Positions 16,912 through 26,554 of a stretch of DNA of 64,000 bases are shown piece after piece. Source of the DNA: CAZUWH01 sp964624075. Lineage in GTDB: Bacteria > Pseudomonadota > Alphaproteobacteria > Rhodospirillales > Rhodospirillaceae. The translations under genes and the position numbers were made by a program. Every line of letters starts with the position of its first letter. The first letter of the stretch is position 1. The stretch covers positions 1 through 64,000 of the forward strand of contig CAZUWH010000004.1 of NCBI GenBank assembly GCA_964624075.1, given 5' to 3'. The notes under the pieces are model-generated. The model was not told the origin of the DNA. It did no database searches and was given only the letters and a program-made list of their open reading frames with translations.

Positions 16912-19509
16912 ATGACGACACGCATGATCACCTTCGGTCATTCCTTTCTGCAGACATGGGTCGGGCTCATACAGCGGGCGAGGGTGATCGTCGTGCTGGT
17001 GGCCATAGCGCTGACGGTCGTAGCAGGCGGCCATGTCGCCGGACATCTGAAAATCAACACCGACACATCCGACATGCTGTCGCGCGATCTGCCGTTCCGT
17101 CAGTTGATACGAGAACTAGATACCGCCTTTCCCCAGTTTTCCGACAACATCGTGATCGTCATCGATGCCGTGACTCCCGAACTGGCCGACCAGGCGGCGT
17201 TGCGGCTGGCTGATGCCTTGCGTCACCGGCCGGATCTGTTCGGCTCGGCTTATGATCCGGCCGGTGACCCGTTCTTTCGTCGGCACGGTCTTCTGTACAT
17301 GGATCTGGTCGATCTGGGGCACTTGAGCGATCACCTGGCCGGAGCCCAGCCGTTCTTGACCACGCTTTACCAGGATCCGAGTCTGAAGGGGCTTGCCGAC
17401 ATGCTGGTGCTGGCCTTGGGCGAGGAAGGGGGGGCGACGGGACGCACCGCCGCCATACCAGTGCTGCGTCAGATGGCCGCTGTGGTGGAAGCCGTGGCCG
17501 AAGGCCGTTTCGCCCGCCTGAGCTGGGAACGGGTGATGCAAGGACGTGACGATGCCGGAACCTTGCGGCGGATTCTGGTCATCCAGCCGGCACTCGATTT
17601 CACCACCCTGCACCCGGCCCGGCTGGCCATGACGGTCCTGCGAGCTCTTGCCACCGACCTCGATCTGACCCCAGACCATGGCATCTGGCTGCGCTTGACA
17701 GGCTCGGCGGCCCTGGCCGAAGAGGAACTGGCGAGTGTCGAAGAAGGCATCGGCCTCGCCAATGTGGCGTCACTCGTTATAGTTGCCGTTCTGCTGGTCG
17801 CTGGTCTGCGCTCCTTCCGCCTGGTGGTTCCGGTGCTCCTTACTCTTGTCATGGGCTTGATCTGGACTGCGGCCCTAGCCCTTCTCATGGTGGATAGTCT
17901 CAACCTGATTTCGGTGGCGTTTGCGGTTCTTTTCATCGGTCTTGGAGTCGATTTCGGTATCCATTTCAGCCTGCGCTACCAGGAAGGTGTCGCGCACCAC
18001 CCTACGGAGGCCATGGCATGGGCGGCGCGAAGTGTCGGCGGTCCGCTGACCTTGAGCGCGATGGGGGCGGCCATCGGCTTCTTCTCGTTCCTGCCGACTC
18101 CTTATCGCGGCTTTGCCGAACTGGGCCTGATTGCTGGTGTTGGTATGTTCGTCGCGCTCATCGCTAATCTAAGCGTGCTGCCGGCCCTGCTCGGCCTGAT
18201 GCCGCTGCCGGCGACAGGCCGAGGCACCGCGCCTTCATCACGATTGCTAGCCCGGCTGGTGGTGAGTCGGCCTCGCGTTCTGACAGCCATGGCCACGGTG
18301 CTGGCGGTGGGATCAATGGCCGTTCTGCCTGCCGCCCGTTTCGACCTTGATCCCTTGAACCTGAAGGATCCCAAGGCGGAATCGGTTCGCACGCTGCGGG
18401 ACCTGATGCAGGACAAGCTCTACGGTCCCCACAGCATCGTCATTCTTGCCGAGTCGCCTGCCCAGGCGCAGGCGCAGGCCGGGCGTCTGGCCCGCCTTCC
18501 TCCCGTGGCTTCCGCCATCACCTTGTTCGACTACGTGCCGCAGGAGCAGACGGAAAAACTGCAAATGATCGGCGACATGGTCCTGTTCCTGTCACCGCTG
18601 TTTGCCACGGAACAGCTACCGCCGCCTGCGCCGGCGGAAGTCCGGGCGGCTCTGGCTGCGCTGGTGCAAACGCTTGCGGCGACACCGGACAAAGAGGCCA
18701 GAAGATTGCAGGCCGCCCTGAAGCGGTTCATCAATCTGAACGACCCAACCACCTGGGCTGTGCTTGAAACCGCGCTCTTGGCCACCCTGCCGCAGCGCCT
18801 GGAGGTTCTGCGTCAGGGATTGGAGGCCGGGCCGGTAACGGTAGCCGATCTGCCGTCTTCCCTCCGTGAACGTGAAATGACTACCGATGGCCGCACCAGA
18901 ATCACGGTCCGGGCCAGAGAGAGTCTGACCGACCGCGAGTCCTTGCGCCGATTTGTCGAAACGGTGCAGACTCTGGCACCCCGGGCAACCGGGGCACCGG
19001 TCAGTCTTTACGAAAGCGGCGTAGCCGTGATGGAATCTTTCCGGTTTGCGACTGCTGCCACGGCACTGGTTCTGCTGCTTCTGCTCGCCGTGCTCTTGCG
19101 ACGGCTACGTGAGGTGGTATTAGCCTTCATACCGCTCGTGTTCTCAGCGCTTCTAACCAATGCTATTGCTGTTATAGTTGATCTACCATACAACTTTGCC
19201 AATATCATTGCCTTGCCGCTCCTGTTTGGCATCGGCATCGCCAACGGCATCCAGTTCGTTATCCGTGAACGGCAGGAACGGGATCCACGGGCCTTGCTTG
19301 GCACCACCACGCCACGGGCCGTGACCTTGAGCGCCCTGACCACTGTCGCCTCTTTCGGCAGTCTGGCGTCATCCACCCACCCTGGAACAGCCAGCATGGG
19401 TCTCCTGCTGGGCATTGCCATTACCGTGACTCTTGGGGTAACCCTGTTCGTGCTGCCCGCCCTGATGATCGTCCTGCCGCAGCGGCAGGGACGCCTTCCT
19501 CTGCCTTGA
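16912..19509 (+). CDS. hpnN: Hopanoid-associated RND transporter HpnN
   Basis: An MMPL/RND inner-membrane protein thought to move hopanoids toward the outer membrane. About 865 residues with the RND plan twice over: an N-terminal helix (ARVIVVLVAIALTVVAGGHV), a large periplasmic domain starting LKINTDTSDMLSRDLPFRQL, then a run of membrane helices (VAFAVLFIGLGVDFGIHFSL) and a second half ending ALPLLFGIGIANGIQFVIRE, VTLGVTLFVLPALMIVLPQ. DTSDMLSRDLPFR is characteristic of HpnN. The start could be 16906 (GTG), 16912 or 16924. No other hopanoid gene is in the window, and a family C repeat sits upstream. Confidence 0.85.
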   Translation: MTTRMITFGHSFLQTWVGLIQRARVIVVLVAIALTVVAGGHVAGHLKINTDTSDMLSRDLPFRQLIRELDTAFPQFSDNIVIVIDAVTPELADQAALRLADALRHRPDLFGSAYDPAGDPFFRRHGLLYMDLVDLGHLSDHLAGAQPFLTTLYQDPSLKGLADMLVLALGEEGGATGRTAAIPVLRQMAAVVEAVAEGRFARLSWERVMQGRDDAGTLRRILVIQPALDFTTLHPARLAMTVLRALATDLDLTPDHGIWLRLTGSAALAEEELASVEEGIGLANVASLVIVAVLLVAGLRSFRLVVPVLLTLVMGLIWTAALALLMVDSLNLISVAFAVLFIGLGVDFGIHFSLRYQEGVAHHPTEAMAWAARSVGGPLTLSAMGAAIGFFSFLPTPYRGFAELGLIAGVGMFVALIANLSVLPALLGLMPLPATGRGTAPSSRLLARLVVSRPRVLTAMATVLAVGSMAVLPAARFDLDPLNLKDPKAESVRTLRDLMQDKLYGPHSIVILAESPAQAQAQAGRLARLPPVASAITLFDYVPQEQTEKLQMIGDMVLFLSPLFATEQLPPPAPAEVRAALAALVQTLAATPDKEARRLQAALKRFINLNDPTTWAVLETALLATLPQRLEVLRQGLEAGPVTVADLPSSLREREMTTDGRTRITVRARESLTDRESLRRFVETVQTLAPRATGAPVSLYESGVAVMESFRFATAATALVLLLLLAVLLRRLREVVLAFIPLVFSALLTNAIAVIVDLPYNFANIIALPLLFGIGIANGIQFVIRERQERDPRALLGTTTPRAVTLSALTTVASFGSLASSTHPGTASMGLLLGIAITVTLGVTLFVLPALMIVLPQRQGRLPLP

Positions 19510-19599
19510 AAGAGTGTTTCTACGGGGCGGGGGCTGGCCCAACGGAAGGCGCTGATGGCCCTTGCCGCCCCCCGTGCCGCCGCTGCATTTCATTCTCTG

Positions 19600-20104
19600 C
19601 GCCCTATCAGCGGGCTGTCGGTGCTTGTTTGCGATAAAATCCTTCCAAAAGCGCGTTGTCTTCAGCGTGATCTATTCATCGGCTCGTGCCACCGACTGGT
19701 GCCAGCGCAACATGAGTTGTCGGTGCAGGCGGGGGGTTTCTTCACTCAGGCGTCACACGACACCATGCGGGATCCGGCAACAGGATGCCTGGCCACAGGA
19801 CCACAGCCGCATGCTTATAATCACGGCCCAGCAGCACTTCCGGCCCAAGCGTATCGCCCTGGCGCAACAGACGGACGATTCGCTGCATTCCGTCAGGCAG
19901 ATAATGAATCAGTTTGGCGAGGCCGCTGCGGATAGTGAAAACCAAAGCCCCTGTCTCGCCAGCCTCATAAATAACGGTGCTGGTATCGTAGTACACTTCA
20001 TTAATTGGCAAGTGGATGAGCGAGAAACCCCCTTTATATAAATCCGCAAACAGAGCAAGCATCCCGAATGCTGCAACCTCGGCACTGGCCTTGCCAAGCG
20101 ACAT
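19600..20104 (-). pseudogene. Crp/Fnr-family regulator, truncated and frameshifted
   Basis: From 20104 the cyclic-nucleotide-binding-like sensor domain is readable: TVIYEAGETGALVFTIRSGL, AKLIHYLPDGMQRIVRLLRQ and GDTLGPEVLLGRDYKHAAVV. A frame change then leads to RLSEETPRLHRQLMLRWHQS and VARADE, a TAG stop, and ITLKTTRFWKDFIANKHRQ. The helix-turn-helix DNA-binding domain is missing. The remaining sensor would be about 120 residues. Likely a former redox or oxygen-type regulator; four-cysteine Fnr clusters are not visible. Its target genes cannot be deduced. Confidence 0.8.
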
Positions 20105-20229
20105 CGATTCTGTATTTTTTCACGGTCCTTGATACCTGTTCGCTGCCCAGGCTTCCAACCAAAGCCTAGTCTGATATATTAGCATACTAGCATGCCATGC
20201 TGCCGTCCGATAGGGTGCCTGCACAAGCA

Positions 20230-20550
20230 ACGCCCAACATGAAATTTATTCCAGGCCGCCTTGACAGCCTCCACCCCCAAACCCTTCTCCCCAGAGGAGG
20301 CAGGCCCCCCTTCANNNNNNNNNNGAAAGAGCGTGTTCCCTCCAGGGGGGCTCCCCCGCCCCGGGACAGGGTCCCGTCGGGAGAGCATCAAGGAGGAGGG
20401 CAGGAAGTCCTCCGCCTGGAACAGTAGGCCCTCCCCCATCAAGGGGGAGGGCGTGTTCCCTCCAGGAGGAGAAGGTCTTTCCGCCAAGGAAGCGGGGGTC
20501 TCTTTCGGAACGGGGACCTTCGGGAGAGGATCAAGGGGGGGGCATGAGGC
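20230..20550. repeat. Family C repeat, copy 3, with 10-N gap
   Basis: Begins GAAATTTATTCCAGGCCGCC and TTGACAGCCTCCACCCCCAA, then repeated CCCTCCAGG..GGAG motifs in both orientations and CCCCCATCAAGGGGGAGGGC. Ten N at 20315-20324 interrupt it, which fits difficulty assembling a repeated, hairpin-forming, G/C-rich element. No gene is supported between the broken Crp/Fnr regulator and yqgE. Confidence 0.75.
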
Positions 20551-20709
20551 CCTTCGTCGGATGCTGCTAGCTCCCTCCCTCCCCGATTTTTCCATCGCGA
20601 TCCCGGCCAGTTGACGATTTGTAGTGCTGCCTTGCCAAGTACGCTTGCGCTCGCGCAGACCTTGGCCTACCTTAGTTATGTAGGGTGGACTTTGACATGT
20701 CTTCGTTGC

Positions 20710-21285
20710 ATGAGAAAGCTGATTCAACAAGGCGAATACTTGGCGGGCCAGTGCCTCGTGGCGATGCCGCTGATATCTGATTCCCGCTTCGCCAAGACGG
20801 TCGTGTATGTCTGCACACACACGCCAACAGGGGCAATGGGGTTGGTGGTCAATCGGATGATCGAGGCCATCACCTTCCCCGATCTGCTGGAACAACTGGG
20901 AATCCAGGCGACGGCGGCGTGCCGCGGCGTTCATGTTCACGCTGGCGGACCGGTGGAAGCGGGCCACGGGTTCGTGCTGCATTCGGCCGATTACATGCAC
21001 GATGCGACCATCATGGTGGATCAGCATGTCCGGTTGACCGCCACGGTTGATGTGCTGAAGGCGATTGCCGAGGGGCACGGACCACGTCGGAGTATGCTGG
21101 CGCTAGGCTATGCGGGCTGGGGCGGAGGGCAGCTTGACAATGAGCTGCGGCAGAACGTCTGGCTGACCGTTCCAGCCGACGAGGAGCTGGTGTTCGGATC
21201 TGACCTCGACCACAAATGGGATCAGGCGATGGGGCGCCTTGGGATCGACGTTCGCATGTTGTCATGGGAATTCGGTCACGCCTGA
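20710..21285 (+). CDS. YqgE/AlgH family protein (DUF179)
   Basis: A conserved proteobacterial protein of unknown biochemical role. The 191-residue product starts MRKLIQQGEYLAGQCLVAMP and shows ISDSRFAKTVVYVCTHTPTG and AMGLVVNRMI, then HAGGPVEAGHGFVLHS and LGYAGWGGGQLDNELRQNVW, which are the family signatures. The ATG was chosen because homology begins there; the frame upstream to 20611 has no family residues. It is followed 100 nt later by pcuC and may share its transcript. Confidence 0.92.
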   Translation: MRKLIQQGEYLAGQCLVAMPLISDSRFAKTVVYVCTHTPTGAMGLVVNRMIEAITFPDLLEQLGIQATAACRGVHVHAGGPVEAGHGFVLHSADYMHDATIMVDQHVRLTATVDVLKAIAEGHGPRRSMLALGYAGWGGGQLDNELRQNVWLTVPADEELVFGSDLDHKWDQAMGRLGIDVRMLSWEFGHA

Positions 21286-21385
21286 ACAGAACCTGAATGG
21301 AGGGGCTGGACAAGATCAGGAAACAACGAGGGGGCCTGCCCCGCCAAAAGGGGGGTGTTTGTGTCTTGAAAGCGGGAGATGTTTC

Positions 21386-21901
21386 ATGAAATTCGGGATG
21401 CTGGCCGCCATGGGGGCAGTAGTGGTGGGTCTGCCGCTGGCGGCCTGGGCTGCCGACGGGGGGGGGGTGCAGGTGAAAGACTCGTGGACACGGGCCACGG
21501 CCGGCGAGAGCCCGAACGGGGCAGTGTTCATGACACTGACCGACGTGTCCGGCCGGGGGGACACATTGGTGGCAGTGGAAAGCTCCGTCTCAACCACCAC
21601 CGAACTGCATGTCCACACGGGAATCGGGGGAGTCATGCAGATGCATCCTGTTGAGTCCCTGCCTGTCCCGGCCGGGGGTTCGGTCACGCTGAAGCCGGGT
21701 GCCGAGCATGTGATGCTGATGGGCCTGAAGCAGCCCTTGAAAGAGGGTGACGCGATTCCTCTCACCCTAACGTTCGCCAACGCCGGGAAGGTGAACACAT
21801 CGGCCAAAGTCTGGGGAGTCGGCGCCATGGAGCCAGCCGATTCACCCCACTCCCCTTCCGGGCATGAGGACGATGCGCCCCAGCATGGGGGATATCAATG
21901 A
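21386..21901 (+). CDS. Periplasmic copper chaperone PCu(A)C
   Basis: Binds Cu(I) in the periplasm and helps metallate cytochrome oxidase. The 171-residue product has a signal peptide (MKFGMLAAMGAVVVGLPLAA, WAADGG) and the PCu(A)C core: VKDSWTRATAGESPNGAVFM, then TTTELHVHTGIGGVMQMHPV and LKPGAEHVMLMGLKQPLKEG with the His/Met ligands. The His-rich tail (HEDDAPQHGG) could add metal binding. A run of 10 G (21458-21467) encodes Gly-Gly-Gly just after the signal peptide and is a slippage-prone spot inside the gene. The stop overlaps the metY start (ATGA). Confidence 0.9.
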   Translation: MKFGMLAAMGAVVVGLPLAAWAADGGGVQVKDSWTRATAGESPNGAVFMTLTDVSGRGDTLVAVESSVSTTTELHVHTGIGGVMQMHPVESLPVPAGGSVTLKPGAEHVMLMGLKQPLKEGDAIPLTLTFANAGKVNTSAKVWGVGAMEPADSPHSPSGHEDDAPQHGGYQ

Positions 21902-23190
21902 CGATCGAGTCGAAGCATCCTGAAACCATCGTCCTCCATGCCGGCTATCGATCTGATCCCACGACCCACGCCGTGGCTGTGCCCATCTATCAAACCACCT
22001 CCTACGCCTTTCGTGATACAAAACACGCTGCCAACCTGTTTGCGTTGCGTGAACTGGGCAATATCTATACCCGGATCATGAATCCAACCTGCGACGTCCT
22101 GGAGCAGCGACTGGCAGTTCTGGAAGGAGGCGTTGCGGCGCTCGCCCTATCCTCTGGGCAGGCAGCTACCATGTTCGCGATCCTGAACCTGTGCCAGGCG
22201 GGCGATAATTTCGTCACCTCGACCGACTTGTACGGGGGCACCTGGAATCTGTTCGCCAATACCTTTCGCCAGATCGGCATCGAGGCGCGATTCGTCGATC
22301 CTGCTGATCCTGAGGCCTTTCAACGCAATACAGATGACCACACGCGCTGCTTCTATGCCGAAACACTGCCCAACCCAAAGCTGCACGTCTTTCCCATCCG
22401 CGAGGTCTCTAACATTGGTCATACCCTTGGCGTTCCGTTGATCGTGGACAACACGGCTGCCCCGGTCCTGTGCCAGCCGATCGAACATGGGGCAGCGGTG
22501 GTTGTTTATTCGACGACCAAGTATATCGGCGGCCATGGAACATCCGTTGGTGGCATCGTCATCGACAGCGGGGCCTTCAACTGGGAACAGCACAAAGAGC
22601 GCTTCCCGCTTCTGAACGAACCTGATCCCAACTATCATGGCGTCATATGGACTGAAGCCGTCAAGCCGCTTGGCCCCGTTGCCTATCTCTTGCGCATGCG
22701 AGTCACGCTTCTGCGGGACATCGGTGCCGCCATGAGCCCCTTTAACGCCTTCGCCTTCCTGCAGGGGCTGGAAACCCTGCCGTTGCGCATGCGTGTCCAT
22801 TGCGAAAACGCGGCTCATGTCGCCCACGATCTGGCCCGGCACGCCAAGGTAACCCGGGTGATCTATCCCGGTTTGCAGACCGGGGAATATCGCCGCCGGG
22901 CCGAAAGCTATCTAAAGGGCGGCCATGGGGCGCTTGTCGGCTTCGAGCTCGAAGGCGGCCTGGAAGCCGGGCGCCAGTTTATCGACGCCCTGAAGATGTT
23001 CTATCACGTCGCCAATATCGGTGACGCCCGCAGCCTCGCCATCCACCCGGCGACCACCACCCATTCACAGCTCTCGCCTGAGAATCAGCTGGCATCGGGC
23101 GTATCTGTAGGGTACGTGCGCCTGTCGATTGGTATCGAACACATCGATGACATTCTGGCCGATCTGGAACAGGCGTTGGCCAAGGTGTAG
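21898..23190 (+). CDS. metY: O-acetylhomoserine sulfhydrylase
   Basis: A PLP enzyme of the Cys/Met metabolism family that makes homocysteine from O-acetylhomoserine and sulfide. The 430-residue protein has HAGYRSDPTTHAVAVPIYQT, SSGQAATMFAILNL, the PLP lysine in VVYSTTKYIGGHGTSVGG and the C-terminal SVGYVRLSIGIEHIDDIL. Length and the TIESKHPETIVLHAG start match the MetY subgroup rather than MetB/MetC. Overlap of 4 nt with pcuC implies co-transcription, an unexpected pairing. Together with ahcY at 11.3 kb it feeds the homocysteine pool. Confidence 0.92.
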   Translation: MTIESKHPETIVLHAGYRSDPTTHAVAVPIYQTTSYAFRDTKHAANLFALRELGNIYTRIMNPTCDVLEQRLAVLEGGVAALALSSGQAATMFAILNLCQAGDNFVTSTDLYGGTWNLFANTFRQIGIEARFVDPADPEAFQRNTDDHTRCFYAETLPNPKLHVFPIREVSNIGHTLGVPLIVDNTAAPVLCQPIEHGAAVVVYSTTKYIGGHGTSVGGIVIDSGAFNWEQHKERFPLLNEPDPNYHGVIWTEAVKPLGPVAYLLRMRVTLLRDIGAAMSPFNAFAFLQGLETLPLRMRVHCENAAHVAHDLARHAKVTRVIYPGLQTGEYRRRAESYLKGGHGALVGFELEGGLEAGRQFIDALKMFYHVANIGDARSLAIHPATTTHSQLSPENQLASGVSVGYVRLSIGIEHIDDILADLEQALAKV

Positions 23191-23249
23191 GACGCAGCAA
23201 TCAGGGGTCTTGGCAGATAGGGTGTCAGAACAGGAACGAAAGGGAAGGC

Positions 23250-24239
23250 ATGATCGGCACGTTTCCGCGTACCCGTCTGCGTCGCACACGTCAGGCTGCA
23301 TGGATACGACGGCTGGTAGCGGAAGCGCGTCTAACCCCGGCGGACCTGATCTGGCCCGTTTTCGTCACCGAGGGCAGCAACACACGCGAACCGGTGCCTT
23401 CGATGCCAGGGGTGGTCCGATACAGCAGGGATCTGCTGGTTCAGGCAGTGGGTGCGGCGAAAGCCGTGGGCATTCCGGCTGTCGCGGTATTCCCGGCCAT
23501 CGACCCGGCCTTGAAAACTACCGACTGCCGCGAAGCCTGGAACCCCGGCAATCTGGTCTGCCGGACGGTACAGGCGATCAAGGATGCTCATCCCGAGATC
23601 GGCGTCATCTGCGATGTGGCGCTGGATCCGTTCAACGCCCTTGGTCACGACGGGCTGGTGGTGGCGGGCGCGGTTGTCAACGATGAAACCGTGGCAGCGT
23701 TGTGCCGCCAGGCGGTTATCCAGGCGCAGGCCGGTTGTGACATCGTTGCCCCGTCGGACATGATGGACGGCCGGGTCGGGGCCATTCGCGCCGCCCTGGA
23801 TGAGGCCGGCTTCACCAATGTTCTCATTCTTTCCTACGCTGCCAAATATGCATCGGCCTTTTATGGGCCGTTCCGCGATGCGGTCGGGTCGGGCGGTGTA
23901 CTGAAGGGCGATAAAAAGGCCTATCAGATGGACCCGGCCAACGGCGACGAAGCCTTGCGCGAGGTGGCCCTCGACATCGAAGAAGGGGCCGACATCGTGA
24001 TGGTGAAGCCCGGTCTGCCGTATCTCGATATCGTGCGGCGGGTCAAGGAAACCTTCCCCGTGCCCACTTTCGTTTATCAGGTGTCGGGGGAATACGCCAT
24101 GCTGAAGGCCGCTGCTGCACAGGGCTGGCTGGAGAACGATGCCGTGATGCTGGAAAGCCTGCTCGGCTTCCGCCGGGCTGGCGCCGATGCCATTCTGACC
24201 TATGCCGCCGTCGAAGCAGCGCTTCTCTTGCAGAGATGA
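23250..24239 (+). CDS. hemB: Delta-aminolevulinic acid dehydratase (porphobilinogen synthase)
   Basis: Condenses two ALA molecules to porphobilinogen in tetrapyrrole synthesis. The 329-residue product starts MIGTFPRTRLRRTRQAAWIR. It carries the Schiff-base lysines in ILSYAAKYASAFYGPFRDA and DIVMVKPGLPYLDIV, and APSDMMDGRVGAIR. The metal site reads DVALDPFNALGHDG, with Asp/Ala where zinc enzymes have cysteines, so it belongs to the zinc-independent (Mg/K-type) group known in Pseudomonas and several alphaproteobacteria. Its stop overlaps the ATG of a broken secreted protein by four bases. Confidence 0.96.
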   Translation: MIGTFPRTRLRRTRQAAWIRRLVAEARLTPADLIWPVFVTEGSNTREPVPSMPGVVRYSRDLLVQAVGAAKAVGIPAVAVFPAIDPALKTTDCREAWNPGNLVCRTVQAIKDAHPEIGVICDVALDPFNALGHDGLVVAGAVVNDETVAALCRQAVIQAQAGCDIVAPSDMMDGRVGAIRAALDEAGFTNVLILSYAAKYASAFYGPFRDAVGSGGVLKGDKKAYQMDPANGDEALREVALDIEEGADIVMVKPGLPYLDIVRRVKETFPVPTFVYQVSGEYAMLKAAAAQGWLENDAVMLESLLGFRRAGADAILTYAAVEAALLLQR

Positions 24240-25140
24240 GAGTGGCGCTAGGAGAGGCGCTCTGTCTAGCAATCGTTCTCCTCGCCGGGGTGGGAATATC
24301 GACCTGGGCCAGCGAAACGCCACAGAGGTTCGTGACCCGGGATCTTCTGGCCCATCTGGCTGACAGTCATGGCCGTGACTGGAACCGGATTGCCTCGTTG
24401 ACTTTTCCCCTGGCCATATGGCTGCGGCGCGAGGGTGATGCCAGCGTGATTGATACCTTGATCGCCGTGACCGCTGTGCCGTGGTGTCGGCCGGGAGAGA
24501 GCCGACTCGCCTGTCATGCCTTGACGCTGTCAATGTCGCGCTGACGGATAGTTTCCTTACCGAAGCCGGAATCACGGTTCCGTCCGAGGAGTCCGTCCGG
24601 GCCCGTGTCGCCCGTTGTGCAGACCATGCCGCGCCGTTTGATGTGAATCAATGCCTTGCTGTTCCAGTGCCGCCATGGCGAACGCGTCACCGTGGCGCAG
24701 GTGGTCGCCTGGCAGCGGCCCGATAGCCGTTCTGCCATTCCGGATCTGTCATTCTTGCCAACCTATTACTTGAGCTCGCATGCCATTGTGGCCCTGCATG
24801 TCTGTGGTAGGATAGGCGAGGCGGTCGCATGCGGGCAGAGGGTTATTTGCGCAGCAGGCCCTGGCACCGTTTCGCGCCGCTGGTTTTCTCGACGGCCTGG
24901 CCGAGAGCTTGATCTTTTTCGCCTGGACCGGAAGCCCTATGCCGGCGTGGGCTGAACACATGGCTTTCCTGCGCGCCCGCGTGCAAGCCCCGACGGAGGG
25001 ATATGTTTCGTGGATCGGCCACGCTGCAGCAGTCACTGGCATACCACCAGCCTGCTGGTGGAACTCGAGTCCCTGGGTCGTTATTTGCGTGAGACAGGTC
25101 TTCTGCCGCCGGGGCCGTTTGCGCCACGTCCGGAAGGCAG
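24236..25140 (+). pseudogene. Broken secreted protein of unknown family
   Basis: Starts with a signal peptide (MRVALGEALCLAIVLLAGVG, ISTWAS) and RFVTRDLLAHLADSHGRDWN, and runs to 24543. Further pieces in other frames follow: TDSFLTEAGITVPSEESVRA, LLFQCRHGERVTVAQVVAWQ, LPTYYLSSHAIVALHVCGR, AAGFLDGLAESLIF, then HTTSLLVELESLGRYLRETG. The spaced helix-like repeats and YYLSSHA / SHWHTTS strings recall alpha-alpha toroid proteins such as squalene-cyclase-like folds, but I cannot name the family. At least four frame changes. It was translationally coupled to hemB. Confidence 0.6.
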
Positions 25141-25489
25141 CTATTCCATACACCTCCGGAGACGTGTACCTAGTTACCATTGGTTTTCATGGATATCTGG
25201 CCGGTGGAAAAATTCTGCGTTCGTCATGACGAGATCGGTCAGCAGATCGTTTTAGGTGTTTCTCGCAACGGTCATGGCGTCTATCCATACGGTATTTCCC
25301 CTTTCAGTGCGTGCGGCTGTCCATGTAGCAGCCCGCGCAGCGTCCCTCGCGGCGGTTCTCGTGGCCGTTTCCACGGCCTCTCCCGTGGTAGATGCTGCGG
25401 CCCATGCCGTCTCCCGTGCGTCTGACCACAAATCGTTCCGCCCCGTTTGCAGATAGTCGATGGACCACCGATGGTGCATGCCAACCGGA

Positions 25490-25665
25490 GGCCGCGACGG
25501 CATCCAGGGCACATCGTCTGGCGAACAGATAGCGGCGCGCCGCATGGCGCGAAAGCCAAGGGCTACGGAGGCGGCCCACCGGCACCTGGGGGAGGTCACG
25601 ATCAAGGCTCAAGCGTATTAATCGTATCGTTCGGAACCTTACCCTTTGCCCAATTGCCCTGGCTA
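25490..25665 (+). repeat. Family A interspersed repeat, copy 2
   Basis: Contains GATAGCGGCGCGCCGCATGG, CGCGAAAGCCAAGGGCTACG, GGCACCTGGGGGAGGTCACG and ATCAAGGCTCAAG, then ATCGTATCGTTCGGAACCTT and CCCTTTGCCCAATTGCCC. It fills the space between the broken gene at 24.2 kb and the methyltransferase, and its right end abuts the methyltransferase stop codon at 25663, so the last residues of that protein may derive from it. The 25200-25490 stretch to its left has no recognised gene. Confidence 0.8.
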
Positions 25666-26427
25666 TGGTCCTACTCCGTGTCCTCCGGGGGAAGTCTCCT
25701 GCCACCGTCGCCCCTCAACCGGCATAACGATGGAGGAACGACGGTGGCCTTCCATCATCCGTATCAGGGGAGCACCGTAGATCTGCTTGGCTGCCTCGAC
25801 CAGCAACACACCGGAAAATCCCTGAAACCAGCGCAAACCCACCGTCTCCCACGCTGCTGCCGCCGACCACAGCATCCGCCAGCGGGAAGGAGGAACGAAC
25901 AGGGCCGCTTCGGTGCGCAAGGACGTGAACACGGCATCTCCCAGCAGGGCCGCAAGTTGTGACGCCGTATAGGGACGGCCGACCCCAAACGGCGTCCGCT
26001 CCAGCCTAGCCCAGATGCCAAGCCGATTGGGCACCACCACCAGAAGACGGCCACCATCGGCTAGAACCCGCCAGACGTCGCGCATCAAGGCCCGCACCGG
26101 CTCGCTGGATTCAAGAATGTGCACCAGCAGGACCCGGTCCAGGGAACGATCGGCAAAAGGAAGTGCTGTCTCGTCGGCCAGAACGACACGGCCGGCCTGT
26201 CCCACCGGCCATGGGAACACGCCTTGCGAGGCCGGCATCACCGCGATGACCCGTTCAGCTTCGGACAGAAAAAGACTTAAATAAGGCGTTGCGAATCCCA
26301 GCCCCATCACCCGCAGACCATGGACATCCGGCCAGATGTCACGCAGCCGTCGGGAGATCATGCGTTCGGCCGTCTGCCCCAGGCCAGTAGCATAGAACGC
26401 GCGCAGAGCAGTCACATCATTCCGCAT
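25663..26427 (-). CDS. Class I SAM-dependent methyltransferase
   Basis: A methyltransferase-11-type protein regularly found divergent from gloB in alphaproteobacteria; substrate unknown. From the ATG at 26427 (MRNDVTALRAFYATGLGQTA) it is 254 residues. The SAM-binding glycine motif is weak (HGLRVMGLGFATPYLSLFL), followed by the acidic post-motif VVLADETALPFADRSLDRVL and LVHILESSEPVRALMRDVWR, ADGGRLLVVVPNR. The frame is open upstream to 26568, but that extension overlaps the promoter side of gloB. The C-terminal dozen residues (QETSPGGHGVGP) adjoin a family A repeat. Confidence 0.85.
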   Translation of the reverse strand: MRNDVTALRAFYATGLGQTAERMISRRLRDIWPDVHGLRVMGLGFATPYLSLFLSEAERVIAVMPASQGVFPWPVGQAGRVVLADETALPFADRSLDRVLLVHILESSEPVRALMRDVWRVLADGGRLLVVVPNRLGIWARLERTPFGVGRPYTASQLAALLGDAVFTSLRTEAALFVPPSRWRMLWSAAAAWETVGLRWFQGFSGVLLVEAAKQIYGAPLIRMMEGHRRSSIVMPVEGRRWQETSPGGHGVGP

Positions 26428-26554
26428 GACGCGAGGACCGTAGCGTATTCTGGGGACTGTCGTGACGGCCGCATCGGCAACCGGCACCAGAGCCGGGCCC
26501 ATACCACCGGGCGTACGGCGGGCAAGGGAGCTGCAGGCAAAAGGGGAGAAACAG

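Noticed and set aside
20179..21078. Long minus-strand open frame of about 300 codons
   Set aside because: It lies opposite yqgE and across a family C repeat with an N-gap; its product is low-complexity and matches no family, so it is a shadow.
23331..24575. 414-codon minus-strand frame opposite hemB
   Set aside because: Antisense of a strongly conserved gene; composition reflects the GC-rich codon bias.
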